A program made the position numbers and the translations under genes. Positions 24,070 to 33,159 of a stretch of 64,000 nt of DNA are shown piece by piece (the stretch's first letter is position 1; each line of letters starts with the position of its first letter). The DNA is from Streptomyces sp. NBC_01306 (GTDB lineage Bacteria > Actinomycetota > Actinomycetes > Streptomycetales > Streptomycetaceae): the NCBI RefSeq assembly GCF_026340465.1, contig NZ_JAPEPC010000001.1:6835501-6899500 (forward strand). Reading direction: 5' to 3'. The notes below the pieces were generated by a model, which was not told the DNA's origin, searched no databases, and was given only the letters and a program-made list of their open reading frames with translations.

Positions 24070-24999
24070 ATGACGGCACCGGTGGGTTTCACCCTCGTCC
24101 AGCTCCGCTATTTCCTCGTCGCCGCCGAGTGCGGTTCGATGACGGCGGCATCGGCCGAGCTGCATATCGCGCAGTCCGCGGTGTCCGCTGCCATCCACAG
24201 TCTGGAAGGCAACCTGCGGGCACAGCTGTTCATCCGCCGCCGGGGCCGCGGGCTGGTCCTGACACCGGCGGGGGAGAGGCTCCGGCACCAGGCACGCGAA
24301 CTTCTGGCCCGTGCACGTGAGTTGCCGGGGGAGGCGCGCGGCAGCGGGCGGGTCCTGTCGGGGCCGGTGAGCGTCGGATGCTTCATCACGCTGGCCCCGT
24401 ACTACCTGCCCGCCCTGTTCAGCGCATGCGCCGGCCGGTACCCGGGGATCGAGATCGACGTCGTGGAGGCCGAGGCCGAACAGCTGCTCCAGGCACTGCG
24501 TGCGGGACGCATCGACTTCGCCCTCACCTACGGCCTCGGCCTGTCCACCGGTCCCGAGGTGCGCGGAGAGACGATCGCCCGCGTGCCGGCCCATGCCATC
24601 GTCCCGGCCGGCCACCCCCTGGCCGGCCGGGGGACGGTGGACTTGACCGAACTGGCCGCGGAGCCGTTGGTGCTGCTCGATCTGCCCTACAGCCGGGACT
24701 ACTTCCGCGCGCTCGTGGCAGCCACCGGCACCGCACCCGACGTGCGGTACCGCACCCGGAGCTACGAGACCGTCCGCTCCATGGTGGCCAGGGGCCTCGG
24801 CTACTCGGTGCTGAACCAGCGTCCGGCGACCAGAGAGACGTATGGCGGCGGCGAGGTGGTGGAGTTGGAGCTGAGCGAGCGATACCCACCGCTGGAACTC
24901 AAGCTGGCGACGGTCCAGGGTGTGACACAGACCGCCCGCGCCCGGGCCGTCATGGAGACGGTGCGGGACATGACGGCCGGCGGCGGCCCGGCGAACTGA
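24070..24999 (+). CDS. LysR-family transcriptional regulator
   Basis: A 309-residue LTTR with an N-terminal HTH (LRYFLVAAECGSMTAASAELHIAQSAVSAAIHSLE, residues 12-46) and a periplasmic-binding-like effector domain starting near residue 95 (LSGPVSVGCF). The effector domain is of the CynR/AliS-like type. It is transcribed with the upstream transporter after an 81-bp gap and probably controls the 18.7-24 kb cassette, responding to its substrate. No obvious LTTR box was found by eye in the 18.5-18.7 kb gap. Confidence 0.87.
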   Translation: MTAPVGFTLVQLRYFLVAAECGSMTAASAELHIAQSAVSAAIHSLEGNLRAQLFIRRRGRGLVLTPAGERLRHQARELLARARELPGEARGSGRVLSGPVSVGCFITLAPYYLPALFSACAGRYPGIEIDVVEAEAEQLLQALRAGRIDFALTYGLGLSTGPEVRGETIARVPAHAIVPAGHPLAGRGTVDLTELAAEPLVLLDLPYSRDYFRALVAATGTAPDVRYRTRSYETVRSMVARGLGYSVLNQRPATRETYGGGEVVELELSERYPPLELKLATVQGVTQTARARAVMETVRDMTAGGGPAN

Positions 25000-25095
25000 C
25001 GTACGCCAACCAGGGTTTGTCCCCCTTCCTGCCCATCGGCCGTCTACTGTCGGACTCGCCGCTCTGCCCGTCGCGGCCTCCTGAGGAGGAATCCT

Positions 25096-25635
25096 GTGTC
25101 ATCGTCCTGCGGTCCCCAGCACGCTCCCGTCGGTGATGTGGGGGTGGCCCTCATGATGATCGACTCCCGGCTCAGAGGCATCCACGAGGGCAAGGCCGGG
25201 ACCGACCCCGAACAACAGGTGCTGATCGACCAGTTGACCGCGTCACTGGGCCCCGAGGGAGCCGATGACGTACTGGACGGCGTGTGCACGCTCGTTCTCA
25301 TGTTCATGACCTGGCTGCGGAAAGCCCATGAGGAACAGGACAAGGACGTCATCGAGTACGTGGTGCCCAACCTGGTGGCCACGATGCGCATGATGCCCAG
25401 GAGCGTCCGGCCCGAGACCATCCCCACCATGGCCGGCCTCGTCATCGCCGCGGGCACCGGGCTGAGCCCCAGCCTGTGGCGGAAACAATACGGATACTGG
25501 ACCGAGGAGGAGATGACTCCCCTCGAAGTCACCGCGTTCCTGCTCGCGGAGCACATCAACCGCATCACCGACGACCCCGACTTCGCCACCCGCTTGATCA
25601 GCGAGGCTCTGGCCAGTTCGGAGGAGGACTGCTGA
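25096..25635 (+). CDS. Hypothetical protein, mostly helical
   Basis: A 179-residue protein starting at a GTG at 25096 behind GAGGAGGA. It has no signal peptide and reads as amphipathic helices (DDVLDGVCTLVLMFMTWLRKAHEEQ; VVPNLVATMRMMPRSVRPETIPTMAGLVIAAGTGLSP) with an acidic C-terminus. I do not recognise the family. It stands alone between the LysR gene and the convergent SpoIIE-like phosphatase, and the strong ribosome site argues it is real. Confidence 0.7.
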   Translation: MSSSCGPQHAPVGDVGVALMMIDSRLRGIHEGKAGTDPEQQVLIDQLTASLGPEGADDVLDGVCTLVLMFMTWLRKAHEEQDKDVIEYVVPNLVATMRMMPRSVRPETIPTMAGLVIAAGTGLSPSLWRKQYGYWTEEEMTPLEVTAFLLAEHINRITDDPDFATRLISEALASSEEDC

Positions 25636-25675
25636 GCGGGCGCAGCAGGCGGTGCGGCGCCGGCCATGGGTGATC

Positions 25676-28078
25676 TCATCCCGTCGCGGGGAAGGCCTGT
25701 TCGGTCCAGATGGTTTTGCCGGAGCGGGTGTAACGCGTTCCCCACCTCTGGACGAGTTGCGCGACGATGAACAGACCGCGCCCGCCTTCGTCGTCCTCGC
25801 CGCTGTGGCGCAGATGCGGTGAGGTGTGGCCCGAATCCGCGACCTCGCACAGGAGGGTCCGGTCGCGGATGAGGCGTACGTGGAGCGGTCCTTCGGCGTA
25901 TCTGACCGCGTTGGTCACCAGCTCGCTGACGATCAGCTCGGTCGCGAACGACAACTCCGCGAGGCCCCAGTGGTTCAGCTGTCCGATGGCCAGTTCCCGG
26001 GCACGGCCCGCGGCGGACGGCTCTGCGGGCAGCTCCCATTCGGCGACCTGCGAAGCGTGGAGTTCGCGGGTGCGGACCAGCAGCAGGGCGGTGTCGTCGG
26101 CGGTTGTCCCGCCCGGCAGGAGTTCTGCCACCGCCCGGTCGCAGAGCTCTTCGAGCGATGCGTGGCGGTCGCGGAGCACACGGCCCAGGGTGTCGAGTCC
26201 TTGATCGATGTCGCGGTCGCGGGCCTCGACCAGTCCGTCGGTGAAGAGAGCCAGCAGGCTGCCCACCGGCAGCTCGATCTCCAGGGACTCGAACGGCAGA
26301 CCGCCGAGGCCCAGGGGCGGGCCTGCCGGCAGGTCCGGGAAGAACAGCCGGCCGTCCGGCTCGACGACCGCCGGTGGCAGATGCCCGGCCCTGGCCATGA
26401 CACAGCGCCGCGAGACCGGGTCGTAGACCGCGTAGAGACAGGTCGCCCCGGTGGTCACATCGGCGTAGGTGCCGTCGGGTGCGCCCAGCTCGTCCGACTG
26501 CTCGTCCGCCGACTGCCCCACCAGATCGTCCAGCCGCGACAGCAGCTCGACGGGATCCATGTCCATCTGGGCGAAGGCACGTACGGTCGTACGCAGCCGT
26601 CCCATGGTGGCGGCTGCCTGCAGGCCGTGGCCGACCACGTCCCCGACCACGAGTCCGACCCTGGTTCCGGACAGGGGGATGACGTCGAACCAGTCACCGC
26701 CGACCCCTGTCACGGCGTCCGTGGGCAGGTAGCGGTAGGCCAGGTCGACCGCTGACGGCTCCGGCACGTGTTGCGGCAGCAGCTGGCGCTGGAGGGCCAG
26801 GGCGGCGGTGCGTTCACGGGCGAAGCGGCGGGCGTTGTCGATGGAGACCGCCGTACGGGCGACCAGCTCGTCGGCCAGTGCCACTTCGCCGCTGTCGAAG
26901 GTGGCCGAACCGGTGTCGCGGATGAAGGTGACGAGTCCCAGCATGCTGCTTCCGGTCCGCAGCGGCACGACCAGGGTTGTGTCGTCGAGTACGAGCCCGC
27001 CCGAGGCGAGGCTGCGGTCCTGCGGCGAACCGGGCCGGTACTCCACGGGCGAGTGGTTCACGACGGAAGGGGGAGGCGGCTGCTGTCCCGGCTCCCCCCG
27101 GCCGGCTTCCTCGGCCGGGCGACGGGCGACCCGTACGAGAGAGATCGCCGCCGAGTCGCTGGTGGCCGGCAGCTCGCCCTCCAGTACCGGCCGCGAAAGG
27201 TCGACCGTGACAGTGGCGGCGAACTCCGGTACCGCCACCTCGGTGATCTTCTCGGCGGTGACCAGCACATCGAGGGTGGTGCCGATCCCGCGGCCCGCCT
27301 CGACGAGCAGGGCCAGCCGCCGCTGGGCCCGGTAGCGATCGGAGATGTCGAATGCGTCCTCGCACACTCCGAATACGTGTCCGCCGGCGTCCTGGAGCCG
27401 GTAGTAGGCGCAGGACCAGAGGTGGTCCGTTTCCGGGTCGGTGGGCGGCCGGCCCAGGAAGTGCAGGTCCAGAATTGGTTCTCCGGTGTCCAGTACGTGA
27501 CGCATGACCCCGTCCAGAGTGGGCGGGTGCCCCTTGGACACGAATTTCCCCTCGGAGTACAGGTCGTCGGGCCGAGAGCCGCGGAACTCGGCGAACGGGC
27601 GACCGATCTCCTGTTCGTACGCCGCGTTGCACCAGGTCAGGTGGAGGTCGGTGTCGTAGATGGCCAGGCCGACGGGCGACTGGGTGGTCAGTCCGTGCAG
27701 CAGGGCCTGCTGGGACTCCCACAGCCGGAGATCCTTCAGCTCCGTCGCGACGAGCACACGCTCCGCCGTGCCCGCGCCCGGCAGCGGACACACCGCGGTG
27801 GCGACGATCAGCTCACGCCCGTCGCGGTGCCGGGCGACGCGGATCTCACTTCCGCGGAGCCGGGGAGGGAAGGGGCGCGCGGAGGGTGTCGGGCCGGGCG
27901 ACAGGAACGTGGTCAGGGGCCGGCCGACGATCTCGTGCGGCCGGTACCCGAGGAGCTGCTCCGCCGCTGCGCTCCATCCGATGACCGTGTCCTGGGCGTC
28001 GATGACCGCCGTGGCCGCCCTGGTGATGTCGAGGGGACTACGAAAGTCGGCACTCTGCTCCGTGTTCCATGCCGTCAT
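25676..28078 (-). CDS. Multidomain SpoIIE-family protein phosphatase (PAS-PAS-GAF-PP2C-HATPase)
   Basis: An 800-residue cytosolic signalling protein. Two PAS domains (about 15-115 and 130-240) are followed by a GAF domain (245-430) and a PP2C/SpoIIE phosphatase (VGGDWFDVIPLSGTRVGLVVGDVVGHG, about 455-660). Last is a HATPase_c anti-sigma-like kinase (LVTNAVRYAEGPLHVRLIRD; GGRGLFIVAQLV, 690-795). This architecture is common in Streptomyces, where such proteins switch anti-anti-sigma factors; no STAS partner lies in the window. It converges on the hypothetical gene before it. Confidence 0.9.
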   Translation of the reverse strand: MTAWNTEQSADFRSPLDITRAATAVIDAQDTVIGWSAAAEQLLGYRPHEIVGRPLTTFLSPGPTPSARPFPPRLRGSEIRVARHRDGRELIVATAVCPLPGAGTAERVLVATELKDLRLWESQQALLHGLTTQSPVGLAIYDTDLHLTWCNAAYEQEIGRPFAEFRGSRPDDLYSEGKFVSKGHPPTLDGVMRHVLDTGEPILDLHFLGRPPTDPETDHLWSCAYYRLQDAGGHVFGVCEDAFDISDRYRAQRRLALLVEAGRGIGTTLDVLVTAEKITEVAVPEFAATVTVDLSRPVLEGELPATSDSAAISLVRVARRPAEEAGRGEPGQQPPPPSVVNHSPVEYRPGSPQDRSLASGGLVLDDTTLVVPLRTGSSMLGLVTFIRDTGSATFDSGEVALADELVARTAVSIDNARRFARERTAALALQRQLLPQHVPEPSAVDLAYRYLPTDAVTGVGGDWFDVIPLSGTRVGLVVGDVVGHGLQAAATMGRLRTTVRAFAQMDMDPVELLSRLDDLVGQSADEQSDELGAPDGTYADVTTGATCLYAVYDPVSRRCVMARAGHLPPAVVEPDGRLFFPDLPAGPPLGLGGLPFESLEIELPVGSLLALFTDGLVEARDRDIDQGLDTLGRVLRDRHASLEELCDRAVAELLPGGTTADDTALLLVRTRELHASQVAEWELPAEPSAAGRARELAIGQLNHWGLAELSFATELIVSELVTNAVRYAEGPLHVRLIRDRTLLCEVADSGHTSPHLRHSGEDDEGGRGLFIVAQLVQRWGTRYTRSGKTIWTEQAFPATG

Positions 28079-28245
28079 GGCGCCATATCAGCCCCGTTCA
28101 TCCCTTCCAGAATCCGCTGTCCCGGGGGCAGGCACAACCGCGGGCGGACCATCCAGGGCGGGACGGGGCTCCTGGACTGCTCATCGTGCTCGGCGGGCTG
28201 CCCCTGAGCACCATCCGCACGACCGCGCCACCGAGGGTTCGCCGC

Positions 28246-29421
28246 TCAACCGCGTAGCCGCGCGTTGAGCCGGGCGGCCTGTCGCACGAGGTGATCGCGT
28301 TCCGGGATGTTGGGCGCCGCCCGGGCGGCCTGGGCGTAGAGCCGTGCCGCGGTCACCGGATCACCGTCACGCTCGTGCAGGTACGCCGCGACGGCGGCGT
28401 GCCGTGGCAGAGAAGGGTCGAGCTCTGCCAGGGCGGCCAGCCCGGCCCGCGGGCCGTCGGCCTCGCCCACCGCGACGGCCCGGTTGAGGCGGGCCACCGG
28501 GCTGCCGGTGAGGCGTACCAGTTCGTCGTACCACTCGACGATCTGTACCCAGTCGGTCTCCTCGGTGGTCCGGGCGTCGGCGTGGAGCGCGGCGATGGCC
28601 GCCTGGGCCTGGAATTCGCCCAGGCGGTCGCGGGCGAGGGCGCTCTGGAGCAACTCGACGCCCTCGGTGATCAGCTGGGTGTTCCACAGGCCGCGGTCCT
28701 GCTCGGCAAGCGGCACGAGCCTGCCGTCGGGGCCGGTCCTCGCCGGGCGCCGTGCGTGGTGGAGCAGCATGAGCGCGAGCAGGCCCGCGACCTCCTCATG
28801 GCTGGTCCTGGCTGCCAGTTGGCGGGTGAGCCGGATCGCTTCGGCGGCGAGGTCGACGTCGCCGGAGTAGCCCTCGTTGAACACCAGATAGAGCACGCGC
28901 AGCACCGTGGCGACATCGCCGGGCTGGTCGAACCGGACGTCGGAGACGGTCCGCTTGGCCCTGCTGATCCGCTGGGCCATGGTCGGTTCCGGCACGAGGT
29001 AGGCCTGCGCGATCTGCCGGGTGGTCAGACCGCCGACCGCGCGCAGCGTGAGCGCGACGGCCGAGGCCGGTGTCAGGGACGGGTGCGCGCACAGAAAGTA
29101 CAGCTGAAGGGTGTCGTCCACCGCCTCGCTCGCATCGGGCAGGGGCTCGGCATCGACCAGTTCCTCCCGCCGCCGCCGGGAGGTATCGGCGCGTACGGCG
29201 TCGAGGAACTTGCGCCAGGCCACCGTGACCAGCCAGCCCTTGAGGTCCCGCACGGGGTGTCCCCCGCTCGAAGAGGGCGGGGAGGAGCCGTCCGGCCACC
29301 TGCGCACGGCCTCGACCAGGGCGTCCTGCACGGCGTCCTCGGCCTCCGCGAAGTCGGCTCCGCGACGGACGAGAACACCGATCACCGCGGGCACCAGCTC
29401 CCGGAGCAGCGACTCGTTCAC
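28246..29421 (-). CDS. ECF42-type RNA polymerase sigma factor with C-terminal TPR-like extension
   Basis: A 391-residue ECF sigma factor. Sigma2 (FAEAEDAVQDALVEAVRRWPDG) and sigma4 (TLRAVGGLTTRQIAQAYLVPEPTMAQRISRAKRTV) are followed by about 220 residues containing the ECF42 hallmark YLVFNEGYSGD and TPR-like helices. ECF42 factors carry no anti-sigma and are encoded with DGPF/YCII proteins, exactly as here. The start is a GTG at 29421, overlapping the DGPF stop codon (GTGA). Confidence 0.9.
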   Translation of the reverse strand: MNESLLRELVPAVIGVLVRRGADFAEAEDAVQDALVEAVRRWPDGSSPPSSSGGHPVRDLKGWLVTVAWRKFLDAVRADTSRRRREELVDAEPLPDASEAVDDTLQLYFLCAHPSLTPASAVALTLRAVGGLTTRQIAQAYLVPEPTMAQRISRAKRTVSDVRFDQPGDVATVLRVLYLVFNEGYSGDVDLAAEAIRLTRQLAARTSHEEVAGLLALMLLHHARRPARTGPDGRLVPLAEQDRGLWNTQLITEGVELLQSALARDRLGEFQAQAAIAALHADARTTEETDWVQIVEWYDELVRLTGSPVARLNRAVAVGEADGPRAGLAALAELDPSLPRHAAVAAYLHERDGDPVTAARLYAQAARAAPNIPERDHLVRQAARLNARLRG

Positions 29422-29825
29422 TCGGTGGCCGTGGGCTGCTCGGCGTAGAACGGGCGCACTTCGAGCCACTCGTGGATCGGCTTCCCACCCGCACCCGGAG
29501 CCGCCGACAGCTCGCCGGCCAGTTCGAGCGCGCGCTCGTAGGTCTCGACGTCGATCACCATCCAGCCGGCGATCAGGTCCTTGGTCTCCGCGAAGGGGCC
29601 GTCGGTGACCGGCGGCCGCCCCTCGCCGTCGTAGCGGACGAACGTGCCGTCCGGGGAGAGAGCCTGACCGTCGACGAACTCGCCGGTGCCCTCCAGCCGG
29701 GCAGCGAAGTCACGCATGTACTGCACGTGGGCCGAGACCTCCTCCGGTTCCCACTGGTCCATCGGCACGTTGTTGACGGGCGCCGGCGCGCCCCGGTAGT
29801 GCTTGAGCAGCAGGTACTTGGCCAT
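29418..29825 (-). CDS. YCII-related DGPF-domain protein
   Basis: A 135-residue dimeric alpha/beta-barrel protein. It starts with MAKYLLLKHYRG and has the signature DGPFAETKD at about residues 85-93, the motif that names the family. Proteins of this type are the standard genomic partner of ECF42 sigma factors and are proposed targets or modulators; their chemistry is not established. It is the upstream gene of the pair. Confidence 0.9.
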   Translation of the reverse strand: MAKYLLLKHYRGAPAPVNNVPMDQWEPEEVSAHVQYMRDFAARLEGTGEFVDGQALSPDGTFVRYDGEGRPPVTDGPFAETKDLIAGWMVIDVETYERALELAGELSAAPGAGGKPIHEWLEVRPFYAEQPTATE

Positions 29826-30009
29826 CGTGTTCTCCCCGGTGAGGTACGGCCCATTGTGGCCGTGTTCACTCCTGGGACGGAGCCGCGCGCGGGTTCTCGA
29901 CATCCCGTGGCGGAATTTTCTGGCGGATTCGGGGCTCCGCGCTTCGGCCGACGGCCGACGGCTGGCGTCCGCAGTTGCGGGCGGTGACCGCGCGGCCAGA
30001 ATGAGCTGC

Positions 30010-30351
30010 ATGGACGCCGAGGTGCAGACGTACATCGCCGGGATCGCATCCGGACACCGCCCGCTCTTCGACCGGGTCGACCGGCTGATCCTGGAGGTTC
30101 ACCCCGAGGCGTCCCTGGTGCTGTCCTACGGGATGCCGACCTACCGGGTCGGCACACGCAAGCTGCACGTCGGGACCTGGCAGCACGGGCTCTCGATCTA
30201 CGGGTGGGGCAAGGACCGGGACGCGGGCTTCACCTCCCGCCACCCGGCGCTCGTCAGCGGGAAGGGAACCATCCGGCTGCGTCCCCAGGACGCGGCGGAC
30301 GTCACCGACGACGAGCTGCGGGATTTCATCCGCGCCGCACTGGAAGCCTGA
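30010..30351 (+). CDS. DUF1801-family protein
   Basis: A 113-residue cytosolic protein: DAEVQTYIAGIASGHRPLFDRVDRLILEVHPEASLVLSYGMPTYRVG, then the YGWGKDRDAGF segment and a C-terminal IRAALEA helix. This is the DUF1801 (YdhG/frataxin-like fold) pattern. An ATG at 30001, three codons upstream, is an alternative start; neither has a strong ribosome site. Function unknown. Confidence 0.8.
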   Translation: MDAEVQTYIAGIASGHRPLFDRVDRLILEVHPEASLVLSYGMPTYRVGTRKLHVGTWQHGLSIYGWGKDRDAGFTSRHPALVSGKGTIRLRPQDAADVTDDELRDFIRAALEA

Positions 30352-30377
30352 GCCCCCGCCCTATTTATTCTCAAGGG

Positions 30378-30407
30378 TTGACTAAAAAGTTGACGGCCTC
30401 GTACGGT
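30378..30407 (+). promoter_or_regulatory. Putative vegetative promoter upstream of the sulfatase
   Basis: TTGACT (30378-30383), an 18-nt spacer and TACGGT (30402-30407). The region just upstream is unusually AT-rich for this genome (CTATTTATTC at 30361-30370). It gives a leader of about 180 nt before the sulfatase ATG, long enough to contain the short reading frame at 30468. Confidence 0.5.
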
Positions 30408-30467
30408 GCCGATCGGCGCGCCGTGCGAAGAAACGCTCCGAGCGCATCGGCGAGGGGCGGACGGAGC

Positions 30468-30605
30468 ATGAGCACACGCAACACCCTGTCCCTGACGGCC
30501 GGTCAGCGCCGAGTGGACGACGAGTGGACACCCACGGCGCCTGCGACAACTCGCCGGCCGGGGCCCCGGCCTGCCCACCCTGGAGACGCCCATGGCAAGC
30601 CGTGA
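30468..30605 (+). CDS. Possible 45-residue leader ORF overlapping the sulfatase start
   Basis: An ATG at 30468 behind GGACGGAGC opens a 45-codon frame that ends 13 bp inside the sulfatase gene. The product has no motif. It could couple or attenuate sulfatase translation, but may be chance. Confidence 0.2.
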   Translation: MSTRNTLSLTAGQRRVDDEWTPTAPATTRRPGPRPAHPGDAHGKP

Positions 30606-32061
30606 TCCGCTGCACCCGAACATTCTGGTCATCCTCAGCGACGACCAGGGCCATTGGGCTCTGGGCTGCGCGGGCAACGACGAGATCATCACTCCCCGGC
30701 TCGACGCGCTCGCCGCCGGAGGCACCCGCCTGGAGAACTTCTTCTGTACCTCCCCGGTCTGCTCTCCCGCGCGGGCCAGCCTCTTCACCGGGCAGATACC
30801 GTCCCGCCACGGGGTGCACGACTGGCTCTCCGGCGGTCACGCGGGGGAGGACGGTGTCGACTTCCTGGCCGGGCAGCGCCTGTTCACCGACGACCTGGCC
30901 GCAGCCGGGTACCGGCTGGCGCTGTCCGGCAAGTGGCATCTCGGTGCGAACGACCGGCCCCGGCCGGGGTTCACCCACTGGTACTCCCACGAAAGCGGCG
31001 GCAGTCCCTATCACGGTGCACCCATGTACCGCGACGGCGTACCGGCCCCGGCCGATGGCTACCTCACCGATCTGCTCGCGGACGACGCCGCGGCCTTCGT
31101 ACGGGCCGAGGCCGACAGCGACGACGCTCCTTTCTACCTCTCTCTGCACTTCACTGCTCCGCACAAGCCCTGGAAGGACCAGCACCCGCCGCACATCGAG
31201 AGTCTGTACGCCGACTGCGCCTTCGACAGCTGCCCGCAGGAGCCCGCGCACCCCTGGCAGCCCCTGGTGGACGGGGTGCCCGTCGGAGGCGAGCCGGACG
31301 TGCGTGCGGCCCTTGTCGGCTACTTCGCCTCGGTCACCGCCATGGACGCCGGTATCGGGAGGGTGCTCGACACACTGGCCGAACAGGGGCTGACCGACAG
31401 CACCCTCGTCGTCTTCTCCAGCGACAACGGGTTCAACTGCGGTCACCACGGCATCTGGGGCAAGGGCAACGGCACCTTCCCGCAGAACATGTACGACAGC
31501 TCGGTCAAGGTGCCCGCGATCATCTCGCAACCGGGGCGGATCACCGCGGGTCAGGTGCGCCAGGAGCTGCTGTCGGCCTACGACTTCGCGGCAACGCTCA
31601 TGGAATGCGCAGGCTTGGACCCCGAGCCGTACGAACAGGGTCCGGGCAACTCCTTCGCGGGTCTGCTCCTCGGCGACGGAGTGCGGCGGGCCGGGGCGCA
31701 GCGGTCCGCACCGTCCCGGCCTGTGGTGGTCTACGACGAATACGGGCCGGTACGCATGATCCGGACCACGGACTGGAAGTACGTCCACCGCTATCCGTAC
31801 GGCCCGCATGAGCTCTACCACCTGGCCGCGGACCCGGGCGAGCGGGTCAATCTGGCCGGGGACCCGGCCCACCGCGAGCAAATCGGGGCTCTGCGGCAGC
31901 GGTTGGACGCCTGGTTCCTGGAGCACGGAGAACCTGAACGGGACGGGAGCCGCCTGCCGGTCACCGGGGCGGGGCAGTCCGCACCGCTGGACGGCGACCC
32001 GACAGGAGCGTTCGACGAACCGGAGTGGCAGCTGCGGTATCCGCCGGTCAGCCCTTCCTGA
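30592..32061 (+). CDS. Cytoplasmic type I sulfatase
   Basis: A 489-residue alkaline-phosphatase-superfamily sulfatase. It starts with NILVILSDDQGHWALGC, whose DD pair helps form the metal site, and carries the C-x-P-x-R motif CSPAR with Cys57, the residue converted to formylglycine. GKWHLG and SDNG motifs follow. No signal peptide is visible, so it should act on an imported sulfate ester such as choline sulfate or an aryl sulfate. There is no dedicated formylglycine-generating enzyme or transporter next to it. It is apparently monocistronic. Confidence 0.88.
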   Translation: MASRDPLHPNILVILSDDQGHWALGCAGNDEIITPRLDALAAGGTRLENFFCTSPVCSPARASLFTGQIPSRHGVHDWLSGGHAGEDGVDFLAGQRLFTDDLAAAGYRLALSGKWHLGANDRPRPGFTHWYSHESGGSPYHGAPMYRDGVPAPADGYLTDLLADDAAAFVRAEADSDDAPFYLSLHFTAPHKPWKDQHPPHIESLYADCAFDSCPQEPAHPWQPLVDGVPVGGEPDVRAALVGYFASVTAMDAGIGRVLDTLAEQGLTDSTLVVFSSDNGFNCGHHGIWGKGNGTFPQNMYDSSVKVPAIISQPGRITAGQVRQELLSAYDFAATLMECAGLDPEPYEQGPGNSFAGLLLGDGVRRAGAQRSAPSRPVVVYDEYGPVRMIRTTDWKYVHRYPYGPHELYHLAADPGERVNLAGDPAHREQIGALRQRLDAWFLEHGEPERDGSRLPVTGAGQSAPLDGDPTGAFDEPEWQLRYPPVSPS

Positions 32062-32218
32062 AGCGTCCGGCCTTCCAGGAGCGTCCGGCTCCCGGTAAAA
32101 GGGGATCGCCCGCAACGCGATCTGCCGGCGCATCGGGAACGCCCCGGTCACCGGCTTCGCCGTGTACGACTGCTCGTACGTGAGGCCGGCCGACAGGCCG
32201 GGGCCGGGGCGGGCGGAC

Positions 32219-33025
32219 TCAGGCCGCCTCGGGCCCGGTCGTGTTGATGACCCCGAAGACGCCGCCCTGCGGGTCCTGCACAAGAGCCATCCGGCCCGCC
32301 ATCATGTCGAAGGGGGGCTTGAGGACGTTGCCGCCGGCCCGTACCAGCGCATCGACCGTGCTGTCGGTGTCGTCGACGGAGAAGTACGTCAGCCAGTGCG
32401 AGGGCCCGGCCGGTCGCGGCTCCTCCTTGTTCGCGAAGCCCTGCATACCGCCGACCGTACGGCCGTCCACGGACAGCGCGAAGTAGTCGGGCGCGCCCTC
32501 CATGGGGGCCGCCTTGACGCCCAGCACCTTGGCGTAGAAGGGCGCGGCGGCGGCCGGGTCGGTGGTGTTGATCTCGTTCCAGATGACCGCGCCCGGCTCG
32601 TTGACGATTCCGGCGCCGTGGAAGTCCCGGGCCTGCCAAAGACCGAAGGCAGCGCCCGTCGGGTCGGTCGCGACGGCCATCTGGCCGAGCGTGAGCACGT
32701 CCATGCCAGGCATGATCACCTGGCCTCCGTTGGCCGTGATCGCTCTCTCGGCGGCAGACAGGTCGGTGGTGGCGAGGTAGGTGGTCCAGGCGGTCGGGGG
32801 CGCCGGGTCGGGTGTGCTGCCGTCCGGGTTCATCGCTTTCATGATCCCGGCGACCGGCTTGCCGTTCAGTGTGCAGACCGCGTATCCCCCGGTCTCGGCC
32901 CCTCCGGCCTCTCCCTGCCAGCCGAACAGGTCACGGTAGAAATCGAGCGCAGCCTGCTGGTCGGGGACCATGAGATCGACCCAGCAGGGGGTGCCGGGTG
33001 TGTACGGACTGGTGACATCGGGCAT
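32219..33025 (-). CDS. Two-domain VOC (glyoxalase/bleomycin-resistance-like) protein
   Basis: A 268-residue protein with two VOC repeats: residues about 12-125 (PCWVDLMVPDQQAALDFYRDLFGW) and 140-260 (VIWNEINTTDPAAAAPFYAKVLGVK). This layout is common in Streptomyces proteins named hydroxylases by homology, without proof. The ATG at 33025 is followed by a typical MPDVTSPYTPGTPCW opening. The 157 bp downstream, to the sulfatase stop codon, hold only GC-rich partial hairpins. Confidence 0.85.
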   Translation of the reverse strand: MPDVTSPYTPGTPCWVDLMVPDQQAALDFYRDLFGWQGEAGGAETGGYAVCTLNGKPVAGIMKAMNPDGSTPDPAPPTAWTTYLATTDLSAAERAITANGGQVIMPGMDVLTLGQMAVATDPTGAAFGLWQARDFHGAGIVNEPGAVIWNEINTTDPAAAAPFYAKVLGVKAAPMEGAPDYFALSVDGRTVGGMQGFANKEEPRPAGPSHWLTYFSVDDTDSTVDALVRAGGNVLKPPFDMMAGRMALVQDPQGGVFGVINTTGPEAA

Positions 33026-33159
33026 GACGATCCTCCGTGGTGGTGGTGTTCCCACCCCTACCACTGCCCTGGCAGGGACCCCGGCGACGTGGGATCCCGT
33101 AAACATCACCCGACCGTGGACCGGTCGTGCCCCGGCCCGTGAACAGCTGACTTCGCGGC

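Noticed and set aside
32062..32218. Possible pseudogene fragment downstream of the sulfatase
   Set aside because: A short frame reads plausible residues, but no family could be named and no frameshifted remainder was found.
30382..32283. Minus-strand open frame of about 630 codons opposite the sulfatase
   Set aside because: It is an antisense shadow; the plus-strand frame carries the complete sulfatase motif set.
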